Shown: positions 1 to 5,160 of the stretch, in pieces
How the letters are laid out: every line of letters begins with the position of its first letter
How positions within the stretch are numbered: position 1 is the first letter of the stretch
From: CAG-390 sp045531455
GTDB lineage: Bacteria; Bacillota; Clostridia; Oscillospirales; CAG-272
DNA length: 7,357 nucleotides
Reading direction: 5' to 3'
Assembly (NCBI GenBank): GCA_045531455.1
Contig: JAZSEA010000071.1
Coordinates: forward strand, 1-7,357
Translations under genes and position numbers: made by a program
The notes under the pieces: generated by a model
Databases searched by the model: none
The model's input: the letters and a program-made list of their open reading frames with translations, nothing else
What the model was told of the DNA's origin: nothing

Positions 1-1
1 G

Positions 2-625
2 GAAATGATCCTGGTTGGGGGCGCGTCGGTGATGATCAATTACGGGTTTCGTGCCTCTTCCTACAGTATTGACGCTAGCTACGATTCCCCCGCGATCATG
101 AAAGAGGCAATCAACGCCGTGGGTGATAAGTTCGGCTTGCCCAACGGTTGGGTCAATGATGATTTCAAAAAGACAGCCTCGTATACCCCGAAGATCGTAC
201 AGTACTCCGAGTATTACAAAACCTTTTCAGGTGTCCTCCAGATCCGTACCGTCAGATCAGAGTATCTTGTAGCCATGAAGCTGGTATCCGGAAGACAGTA
301 CAAGAAGGATCTGTCGGACATAGCGGGTATTGTGTACGAGCAACAGATGGCCGGCAAGCCGTTGACCTATGAAAAGATCGACGTGGCAGTACGGAATTTG
401 TACGGCAGCTGGGACAACGTGGCGGATCACGCGCGGGGGCTTTTGGAGAGGATCCTTGCCTGCGAGGATCTCTCTGCCCTGTTCGTGGAGCTCAGCGAGG
501 ATGAACGGGCTGCGAGGGCGGCGCTTGCTGAAATGGTCAAGAAGTATCCTGCTGCCATCAAGCAAGACAACGTGAACGATGTGATCGCGGCGGCGATGCG
601 GAAGAAAAGGCAAGCGGAAGAGTGA
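2..625 (+). CDS. DUF6036-like nucleotidyltransferase-fold protein (5' partial)
   Basis: The gene is open to the left edge: the codon before the first visible Met is in frame (Glu), and family members usually have some 15-25 residues before the glycine motif, so Met at 5 is probably internal. The visible N-terminus has the nucleotidyltransferase-like pattern: hydrophobic strand, VGGAS (residues 4-8 from that Met), a YGFR segment, then SIDA (21-24). This matches the LVGGA...YGFR...DIDA signature of DUF6036/AbiEii-like proteins. The rest is mainly helical and charged, with a Lys/Arg-rich C-terminus ending in TGA. The first Asp of the expected DxD metal pair is Ser21, which questions catalytic activity. 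Relatives occur as orphan genes or in toxin-antitoxin-like pairs; the upstream partner is outside the window. Family-level call only; role unknown. Confidence 0.6.
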   Translation, partial: EMILVGGASVMINYGFRASSYSIDASYDSPAIMKEAINAVGDKFGLPNGWVNDDFKKTASYTPKIVQYSEYYKTFSGVLQIRTVRSEYLVAMKLVSGRQYKKDLSDIAGIVYEQQMAGKPLTYEKIDVAVRNLYGSWDNVADHARGLLERILACEDLSALFVELSEDERAARAALAEMVKKYPAAIKQDNVNDVIAAAMRKKRQAEE

Positions 626-656
626 TTCCCCGCGGGGAGACGGTGGGAAGAATCTG

Positions 657-685
657 TTGACAGGAAAGGATTTCTGTGATATAAT
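657..685 (+). promoter_or_regulatory. Consensus sigma-A-type promoter
   Basis: TTGACA at 657-662 and TATAAT at 680-685 are separated by exactly 17 bp, and TGA directly before the -10 gives an extended -10 (TGn). All twelve hexamer bases match consensus. Transcription should start near 691-693. It lies just after the nucleotidyltransferase-like gene and reads toward the terminator at 754-778 and the IS element. Confidence 0.8.
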
Positions 686-691
686 ATTGCC

Positions 692-778
692 ATCTTAAGG
701 AGTACAGGGTGTTGTGTACATGAATGGCATTCCCCCATCTCCGCCACAAAAAAGCACTGCTGGGGCAGTGCTTTTTTT
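692..778 (+). ncRNA. Candidate short RNA between consensus promoter and terminator
   Basis: A perfect promoter (657-685) is followed about 90 nt later by a strong intrinsic terminator, so the default product is an RNA of about 87 nt. It contains a small hairpin (GTACA 702-706 with TGTAC 715-719), a C-rich and probably unpaired stretch (732-745) that could pair with purine-rich ribosome binding sites, and the terminator stem. An AAGGAG at 697-702 is followed by ATG at 720, but the spacing is 17 nt. The resulting 25-codon frame would end at 797, beyond the terminator U-run, so a peptide is less likely than an RNA. No known RNA family was recognised. It could also be an attenuated leader of a gene displaced by the IS element. 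Confidence 0.4.
748..778 (+). terminator. Strong intrinsic terminator, probably bidirectional
   Basis: GCACTGC (754-760) pairs perfectly with GCAGTGC (765-771) around a TGGG loop. It is followed by seven T (772-778) and preceded by six A (748-753). The A and T tracts can extend the stem and allow termination from both strands. It stands between the promoter at 657-685 and the IS200-like tnpA, so it would also shield tnpA from read-through. Confidence 0.85.
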
Positions 779-798
779 GTTGGTAACAGCCAAATAAA

Positions 799-817
799 CC
801 CCCGGCTATGCCGGGGG
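799..817 (+). repeat. Left-end subterminal hairpin of the IS element
   Basis: Perfect 8-bp palindrome, CCCCCGGC then loop TAT then GCCGGGGG, about 100 bp upstream of tnpA. No T-run follows, so it is not a terminator. Position and shape fit the TnpA recognition hairpin at the left end of IS200/IS605 elements. Confidence 0.65.
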
Positions 818-844
818 AGGAGAAGAGATTCAGCTACAAGCATA

Positions 845-871
845 TGGACAAAAATCCTCCGATGTTATAAT
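845..871 (+). promoter_or_regulatory. Putative tnpA promoter
   Basis: TATAAT at 866-871 is a perfect -10. The best -35 is TGGACA (845-850), five of six bases, but the spacing is only 15 bp, so the promoter should be weak. Low expression is usual for IS200-type transposases. A start near 878 would leave the left arm of the RBS-masking repeat (845-860) out of the tnpA transcript. Confidence 0.45.
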
Positions 872-918
872 GAAAGAGGTCTGCCAACCAAATCAAAAAT
901 AACAAAGGAGGATGTCCA
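845..918 (+). promoter_or_regulatory. Inverted repeat able to sequester the tnpA ribosome binding site
   Basis: Left arm TGGACA (845-850) plus TCCTCC (855-860) is complementary to right arm GGAGGA (907-912) plus TGTCCA (913-918). This gives two 6-bp helices with a 4-nt A-rich bulge and a loop of about 46 nt. The right arm contains the tnpA Shine-Dalgarno and reaches the base next to its start codon. In RNA containing both arms the site would be masked. IS200 itself is known to limit transposase translation by a structure that occludes the ribosome binding site; the match here is by analogy. Confidence 0.6.
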
Positions 919-919
919 A

Positions 920-1390
920 ATGGACACAAATAGTTTAGCACATACGAAGTGGAAATGCAAGTACCATCTGGTATTTGCACAAAAATATCGACGTAGAATC
1001 ATATACGGAGAATTAAGACAGGAAATCGGTCAAATATTGAGAGATTTGTGTAATCGAAAAGGAGTGGAAATCATTGAAGCAGAAGCGTGCCCCGATCACA
1101 TTCACATGCTGGTTAGAATCCCTCCGAAATATAGTGTGTCGGAAATCATGGGCTACTTAAAGGGGAAAAGTTCACTTATAATATTCGATAGACACGCAAA
1201 TTTGAAATACAAGTATGGGAATCGGCACTTCTGGTGTCGAGGATATTATGTTGACACCGTGGGCAAGAATGAGAAGAAAATACAAGAGTACATCCAAAAA
1301 CAATTGCAAGAAGACATGCTTGCAGATCAAATAAGTATCAATGAATACTATGACCCGTTTACGGGTGAGCCGGTGAAAAAAGGCAAATAA
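920..1390 (+). CDS. tnpA: IS200/IS605-family Y1 HUH transposase TnpA
   Basis: A 156-residue protein, full length for single-domain IS200 TnpA. It performs single-strand DNA cleavage and joining at the element's hairpin ends as a dimer. Visible motifs: N-terminal H-T-K-W-x-C-K-Y-H-L-V-F strand; HUH metal-binding motif His60-Ile-His62 in PDHIHMLV; the FWCRGYYVDTVG segment (104-115); and the C-terminal helix with probable nucleophile Tyr124 and Gln128 (EYIQKQ). The start ATG has an excellent GGAGG (907-911) 8 nt upstream, but that site is in an inverted repeat that may mask it. Stop is TAA. The gene is intact with no frameshift, so the copy may be active. It lies between the putative short RNA and the convergent araC-type gene, and shows no functional link to either. 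Confidence 0.95.
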   Translation: MDTNSLAHTKWKCKYHLVFAQKYRRRIIYGELRQEIGQILRDLCNRKGVEIIEAEACPDHIHMLVRIPPKYSVSEIMGYLKGKSSLIIFDRHANLKYKYGNRHFWCRGYYVDTVGKNEKKIQEYIQKQLQEDMLADQISINEYYDPFTGEPVKKGK

Positions 1391-1392
1391 AA

Positions 1393-1507
1393 CACCGCTT
1401 CAGCGGTAGTCCGTAGAAGCGGTGCGGTTGGCAGACTTTCAAGCACGATAGTGCTGCCGGTAATAAGCCCTTATAGGGCCAGTGCAGGCCACCAGCTAAG
1501 CTGGTGG
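1393..1507 (+). repeat. IS right-end region with serial hairpins
   Basis: Downstream of tnpA there are four potential stem-loops. CACCGCTTC pairs with GAAGCGGTG (1393-1401, 1416-1424); AGCAC with GTGCT (1442-1446, 1451-1455); GCCC with GGGC (1467-1470, 1476-1479). The last, CCACCAGC with GCTGGTGG (1489-1496, 1500-1507), has a 3-nt TAA loop and is the best candidate for the TnpA recognition hairpin of the right end. None is followed by a T-run. Confidence 0.6.
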
Positions 1508-1536
1508 TCCTGACTTGTCGGTAGGTAATGTACACC

Positions 1537-1560
1537 AAAAACTGTCCTTAAGAGTACAGT
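1537..1560 (-). terminator. Weak candidate terminator for the araC-type gene
   Basis: On the minus strand, starting 3 nt after the araC-type stop codon, ACTGT (1560-1556) can pair with ACAGT (1545-1541), and a run of five T ends at 1537. The stem is only 5 bp with a 10-nt loop, so efficiency is doubtful. Its placement directly after the stop is the main support. Confidence 0.3.
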
Positions 1561-1563
1561 CCT

Positions 1564-2394
1564 TTATAAAATTTCCTTTTGATACTGGGAAGGGGTGATG
1601 CCGAAGCGTTTTCGAAATCTCATGATGAAGTAAGAACAATCGGAAAAGCCGCTGTTCAGGCAAGCACTTTGCACCGACTGTCCCGTACCCAGCAGATTTT
1701 TTGCTTCCGAAAAGCGTTTCGCTTCGATATAATCGGAGGGGGTAGTCTGGAAATATCGACGAAAGCGTCGGCAGAGCGTACTTTTGGAAAGATAAAAGAT
1801 ATTGCAGATGTGCGACACGTTACAGGTTGGTTCGGTATAATGCTCTGAAATATACTCAATGATCTCCGAAAAAACAGACGGCAGGCTCTGCGCCTCGATG
1901 GTATTGTAGCGGTCGGCGCAAAGAATATCCAGAATCTCAAAAAAACTTTTGACCGCAACAAACTGACGGGGCGACTCTTCACTTCGACTTTTATAAAATG
2001 CGAAGCACGCCTCGATGATTCGCTCCTTTTCCTCATCGGGGAGCACGAGCAGCTTGTTTTTTGCGAACTGCGCCCGCAAGGGATCCGTTGCAAACGGAAG
2101 CGGACGAATCCATATGCAAAAATGCTCGTGCACGCAATCACTATGATACAGACATCGGTGAATCTCATTGGGGGCCGTGACGATAATATCTCCTCGGCGG
2201 ATCGGGTATACATGATCCTCCACAAGGAAGGAAACGTCTCCGTCCAGATTCAGATAAATCTCAAAAAAATCGTGAATATGATCCCCATCGCGTGTGATGT
2301 CGTTCATTCCCGTGAAGCGCTTGTCATAGTTGATTTCGGTATAGATTTGTTCCAAATTTTCCATCAGGGGCAGAAGGGTTGGCAGGTAAATCAT
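1564..2394 (-). CDS. AraC-family transcriptional regulator with N-terminal cupin sensor domain
   Basis: A 276-residue protein. The N-terminal half is a cupin-like ligand-sensing domain: HIHDFFEIYLNL (39-50), IRRGDIIVTAPNEIHR (65-80), with histidines 39, 41 and 79 in the usual positions. The C-terminal 105 residues are the two-helix-turn-helix AraC DNA-binding domain: NVSHICNIFYLSKSTLCRRF (192-211), then SVQSACLNSGF and the FRKRFGITPSQY signature (260-271). The start is placed at the ATG ending at 2394 because GGGAGGA lies just upstream; a GTG in frame at 2415 would put that site inside the coding region. It is transcribed divergently from the dehydrogenase operon across a 145-bp spacer with an inverted repeat, so it is very probably that operon's local activator, responding to the sugar or an intermediate. 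Its ligand is unknown. Confidence 0.93.
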   Translation of the reverse strand: MIYLPTLLPLMENLEQIYTEINYDKRFTGMNDITRDGDHIHDFFEIYLNLDGDVSFLVEDHVYPIRRGDIIVTAPNEIHRCLYHSDCVHEHFCIWIRPLPFATDPLRAQFAKNKLLVLPDEEKERIIEACFAFYKSRSEESPRQFVAVKSFFEILDILCADRYNTIEAQSLPSVFSEIIEYISEHYTEPTCNVSHICNIFYLSKSTLCRRFRRYFQTTPSDYIEAKRFSEAKNLLGTGQSVQSACLNSGFSDCSYFIMRFRKRFGITPSQYQKEIL

Positions 2395-2410
2395 TCTTCC
2401 TCCCATAAGT

Positions 2411-2467
2411 GACACAAAAGTTATATTTATTGATGATATATTTATAGTATTATCACTTTTGTCGTGT
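2411..2467. promoter_or_regulatory. Candidate AraC-type operator in divergent spacer
   Basis: ACAAAAGT (2414-2421) and its exact reverse complement ACTTTTGT (2455-2462) lie in the spacer with half-site centres 41 bp apart, close to four helical turns. Flanks are also similar: GAC-ACAAAAGT-TATA on one side, and ACG-ACAAAAGT-GATA on the other strand. The right half-site sits just upstream of the operon's -10 candidates, where a class II activator would contact polymerase. The left half-site is close to the regulator's own start, allowing autoregulation. Confidence 0.5.
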
Positions 2468-2485
2468 TATAATTAGTATTATAAC
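2468..2485 (+). promoter_or_regulatory. Candidate -10 elements of the dehydrogenase operon
   Basis: Two -10 candidates are present, TATAAT (2468-2473) and TATAAC (2480-2485), 55-70 bp before the first start codon. Neither has a convincing -35: at 17 bp spacing the sequences are TAGTAT (2445-2450) and TTTTGT (2457-2462). A good -10 with a poor -35 overlapped by a half-site suggests an activator-dependent promoter. Which -10 is used cannot be decided by eye. Confidence 0.45.
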
Positions 2486-2539
2486 ATATCTTTATCTAAA
2501 TGTAAATACGGCAAATTAAAAAATATGGAGGAAATGTCG

Positions 2540-3571
2540 ATGTTGGCTTTGGTTAAAACACAAAAAGGCGAGGGATTTTTCTCACTGGAGGAGCGTCCCG
2601 TGCCCACCTACGGAGAGGACGAGGTTCTGATTCGCGTTGCCTACGGCGGCATCTGCGGAACCGATATCCACATTCTCCATGATCAATTCACCTATTACCC
2701 GCCTGTGATCGTCGGTCATGAGTTTTCCGGTGTGGTTGAGGCGGTCGGAAGCAAGGTCACCCTCTATCAAAAGGGAGACGAGGTGGTTGGCGAGCCACAC
2801 AACAAGGCTTGCGGCAAATGCTATCTCTGCCGAAACGGGCATATTCAGAACTGTATGGATAAGCGCTCGATCGGATGGGGTATCGACGGTTGCTTTACAA
2901 CCTACGTGGTGATGCCCGAAAAGCTCTTGCACAAAGTTCCCAAGGGAGTTTCTCTGAAAGAAGCCGCCATGGCAGAGCCGTCGGCAATCGTGGCACATCA
3001 GCTCCTTGAACGCGCACACGTAACTCCCGGCGATAACGTCGTCATTATGGGGGTAGGTCCGATTGCCCTGCTTGCCGCACAGATGGCGCGCATCTCAGGA
3101 GCGGGAAAGATCATTCTTTGCGGTTGCACGAGTGACATCGATTACCGTTTGAAGATCGCTGACGAGCTGGACTGCTACGACGTATTCATCGACGTACTCA
3201 AGGAAGATGCCGTGGCACGCATCATGCAGGAAACCGCGATTGGCGCTGACCTCGTGGTCGAGGCATCGGGCGCGGGAAGCGCGATCCGAACGAGCATTCG
3301 GGCTCTGCGTAAATGGGGACGTCTGTGCGCCATCGGCATGACGGGTGCGCCTACGGTCGAGGTTCCTTGGAACGAGGCCATGATGAAGGTGATCGACATT
3401 CAATTTAACATGAGCTCCAGCTACAACGGCTGGAATATCGCGCTTTCCCTGATGGCAAGCGGCAAACTCAAGGTCGCTCCTATGATTGGAACACGTCCGC
3501 TGACCGAATGGCAGGCGGCGTTTGCTGATTTGGAAGTGGGCAAGGCAATGAAGCTGCTCTTGGAAATCTGA
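2540..3571 (+). CDS. Zinc-dependent MDR alcohol/polyol dehydrogenase 1 (sorbitol/threonine dehydrogenase-like)
   Basis: A 343-residue medium-chain dehydrogenase, usual length. It should oxidise a secondary alcohol of a sugar or polyol with a nicotinamide cofactor. Catalytic zinc ligands are Cys39 (GGICGTD), His60-Glu61 (GHE) and Glu146 (AEP). The structural zinc site is Cys91, Cys94, Cys97, Cys105. The Rossmann loop is GVGPIA (171-176), with Ala at the usual third Gly. The second strand ends in CGCTSD rather than the acidic residue typical of NAD-specific members, so cofactor preference is open. The start at 2540 is chosen because GGAGG (2527-2531) sits 8 nt upstream; the ATG at 2525 overlaps that site and has none of its own. 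It is first in the operon, 32 bp before the SDR gene. Exact substrate unknown. Confidence 0.92.
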   Translation: MLALVKTQKGEGFFSLEERPVPTYGEDEVLIRVAYGGICGTDIHILHDQFTYYPPVIVGHEFSGVVEAVGSKVTLYQKGDEVVGEPHNKACGKCYLCRNGHIQNCMDKRSIGWGIDGCFTTYVVMPEKLLHKVPKGVSLKEAAMAEPSAIVAHQLLERAHVTPGDNVVIMGVGPIALLAAQMARISGAGKIILCGCTSDIDYRLKIADELDCYDVFIDVLKEDAVARIMQETAIGADLVVEASGAGSAIRTSIRALRKWGRLCAIGMTGAPTVEVPWNEAMMKVIDIQFNMSSSYNGWNIALSLMASGKLKVAPMIGTRPLTEWQAAFADLEVGKAMKLLLEI

Positions 3572-3603
3572 CAAGCATAAAAATCATAATGGAGGAAGGA
3601 TTT

Positions 3604-4377
3604 ATGGTACTTAATTTTACAAACAAGGTTGTTATTGTTACCGGTGCCGCAGGAGGTCTCGGCTCGGCAATGGCACACCGCTTTGCAGAGGACGGCGCAA
3701 AGGTAGCCGTTTGCGATCTGCGCGGCACGCAGACCGTTGCGAACGATATTACGAAAAACGGATACGTTGCGCGCGGCTACGATTTTGACATCACCGATCG
3801 CGAGGCGGTAAAGGACACGATGGCACAGATCGCGCAAGATTTCGGCGGTATCGATGTACTCATCAACAACGCGGGTATCAACGTAGGACCCGAGCAGCGC
3901 AAGCACGTAGACGAGTTCAGCGATGAATGGTGGGATGCCATTCTCAAGGTCGATCTCGACGGAACCTACAACTGCACCAAGCTCGCGATCCCTTATATGA
4001 GCGAGGGCGCAAGCATCGTCAACATCAGCTCCATCGTCGGCATGGTGCCTCTGCGCAATCAATGCGCCTTTGCGGCGGCAAAGGCGGCAGTTATCAACTT
4101 CACCAAGGCAATCGCGATGGAGCTGGCACCGCAGGGCATCCGCGCAAACGTCATTTGTCCCGGCACCGTCGGCATTGCCGTTACCAACAAGCTCTGGACC
4201 GACAATAGCGCCATGGCGGGATTGCTTTCCCACATTCCCATGGGACGTCAGTGCGTACCCGATGAAATTGCTAACGCAACGGCATTTTTGGCATCCGACG
4301 CGGCATCCTACATCACGGGGGCAGTTCTGCCCGTGGACGGCGGCTGGACCTGCGGCGGCTATGCGAGAAACTTTTGA
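3604..4377 (+). CDS. SDR-family protein lacking the catalytic Tyr
   Basis: A 257-residue classical-type short-chain dehydrogenase fold. Visible: cofactor loop TGAAGGLG (13-20), Asp38 at the end of strand 2 (NAD preference), NNAG (88-91), NISS (140-143, with Ser143 the probable catalytic Ser), Lys160, the CPGTV segment (185-189) and a C-terminal DGGWT typical of FabG-like members. The YxxxK motif reads FAAAK (156-160), so the proton-donating Tyr is Phe. The tetrad Asn in the usual VNL motif is Asp117 (KVDLDG). Ser and Lys are kept. The reading frame and fold motifs are intact, so this is not simple decay. The start is ATG 3604, with GGAGG at 3591-3595; an ATG at 3589 would overlap that site. 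It may catalyse a modified reaction, bind NAD structurally, or act on a substrate that supplies the proton relay. Confidence 0.9.
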   Translation: MVLNFTNKVVIVTGAAGGLGSAMAHRFAEDGAKVAVCDLRGTQTVANDITKNGYVARGYDFDITDREAVKDTMAQIAQDFGGIDVLINNAGINVGPEQRKHVDEFSDEWWDAILKVDLDGTYNCTKLAIPYMSEGASIVNISSIVGMVPLRNQCAFAAAKAAVINFTKAIAMELAPQGIRANVICPGTVGIAVTNKLWTDNSAMAGLLSHIPMGRQCVPDEIANATAFLASDAASYITGAVLPVDGGWTCGGYARNF

Positions 4378-4395
4378 CAGATTGGAGAGATTACG

Positions 4396-5160
4396 ATGGA
4401 ACATTTTGCGAGAAAGGTGATGGGATCGCCTATTAAGGAAGATGAGGTTGGCGTATTCTTTCTCGGTCAGGCGGGATTTGTGCTCAAAACGCACGAGGGA
4501 GAGCTGATCGCTGTTGACCCGTATCTTTCGGATTGCTGTGAGCGATATTTCGGCTTCAAGCGTCTGATGCCCCACATTCTCGGTGCGGACGAGTTGATCT
4601 TCGATTATCTCGTAGCGTCTCATGCGCATTTCGATCATTTTGACCCCGACAGCGTGCCGCTCCTGCTTGCCAACGGAACGACCAAGTTTGTCGGCGCGAA
4701 AGACACCGCGGCAGAGTGCGAGCGTTTGGGTATTAAGGAAAATCTCAGCTTTTTGTCAGTGGGAGACACGGCACACCTTGGAAGTGTCAAGCTGACCGCC
4801 ATTCGTTGCGATCACGGTGCCGACACGCCTCACGCAATCGGACTTCTGTTTGAGGTGGCAGGCAAACGGATTTACATGATGGGGGATACCGCGTACCGCC
4901 CCGATTGGCTGGACGATGAAAAAATTCAAGGCGTGGATCTCCTGATCCTTCCCATTAACGGAGCGTTTGGCAATCTGAACGCATCCGAGGCGGCTCGTGT
5001 GGTCAAGGCACTCACACCGAAGCTTGCTGTGCCCTGTCACTATTGGAATTTCGCGCAGCATTTCGGAAGTCCCTTCGATTTTATGACCGAGATTGAGGCG
5101 ATTTGCCCCGAGATTCCCTACCTGCTGATGCGTCAGGGTGAGCTGAAGGTGCTGGCATGA
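4396..5160 (+). CDS. UlaG-like metallo-beta-lactamase-fold hydrolase (probable lactonase)
   Basis: A 254-residue cytoplasmic hydrolase of the MBL superfamily, closest in layout to the UlaG branch (L-ascorbate-6-phosphate lactonase and relatives). The N-terminus has GQAGFVLK and DPYLSD (24-31, 41-46), a UlaG-like pairing. Metal ligands: His76, His78, Asp80, His81 (HAHFDH), a later His in CDHG or PHAIG (140 or 146), Asp164 (MGDT) and His215 (PCHYWNF). GGAGAG (4384-4389) lies 6 nt before the start. Between two oxidoreductase genes and a mutarotase gene, lactone or cyclic-ester opening of an oxidised sugar is the most natural role, but no substrate residue is diagnostic. Its TGA stop overlaps an ATG (ATGA 5157-5160), implying translational coupling to the next gene. 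Confidence 0.88.
   Translation: MEHFARKVMGSPIKEDEVGVFFLGQAGFVLKTHEGELIAVDPYLSDCCERYFGFKRLMPHILGADELIFDYLVASHAHFDHFDPDSVPLLLANGTTKFVGAKDTAAECERLGIKENLSFLSVGDTAHLGSVKLTAIRCDHGADTPHAIGLLFEVAGKRIYMMGDTAYRPDWLDDEKIQGVDLLILPINGAFGNLNASEAARVVKALTPKLAVPCHYWNFAQHFGSPFDFMTEIEAICPEIPYLLMRQGELKVLA

Larger units (their letters stand above)
785..1525 (+). mobile_element. IS200/IS605-family element (IS200 group, tnpA only)
   Basis: The element holds a single Y1 transposase gene and no tnpB, which with about 0.7 kb total length is typical of the IS200 group. It has no terminal inverted repeats. Instead it has subterminal hairpins: left CCCCCGGC/GCCGGGGG (799-806, 810-817, loop TAT) and right CCACCAGC/GCTGGTGG (1489-1496, 1500-1507, loop TAA), as recognised by TnpA in this family. 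The exact ends cannot be read because insertion makes no target duplication; the limits given are estimates a little outside the hairpins. The tnpA gene is visibly richer in A/T than the flanking operon. Confidence 0.7.

Noticed and set aside
628..637. CCCCGCGGGG palindrome just after the first gene, as its terminator
   Set aside because: There is no room for a loop in a useful stem and no T-run follows; a consensus promoter begins 20 bp later.
720..797. A 25-codon frame starting at ATG 720, after an AAGGAG at 697-702
   Set aside because: The ribosome binding site is 17 nt away, and the frame runs through the strong terminator and stops after its U-run, so the RNA would normally end before the stop codon. 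Proline-rich composition with no recognised family.
1393..1424. Stem-loop after tnpA as an intrinsic terminator
   Set aside because: The 9-bp stem is good but it is followed by CGGTTGG, not a T-run. It is better seen as part of the IS right-end structure.
2525..2542. ATG 2525 as start of dehydrogenase 1 (and likewise ATG 3589 for the SDR gene and GTG 2415 for the regulator)
   Set aside because: In each case the upstream start overlaps the purine-rich ribosome binding site that serves the next in-frame ATG 8 nt (or about 4 nt for the regulator) further on, and the extra residues do not fit the families' N-termini.
3421..4638. A 405-codon open frame on the minus strand opposite the SDR gene
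   Set aside because: It covers the end of dehydrogenase 1, the whole SDR gene and the start of the hydrolase gene, all with clear family motifs. Its own translation has no recognisable domain and it has no suitable upstream signals. It is a codon-usage shadow.
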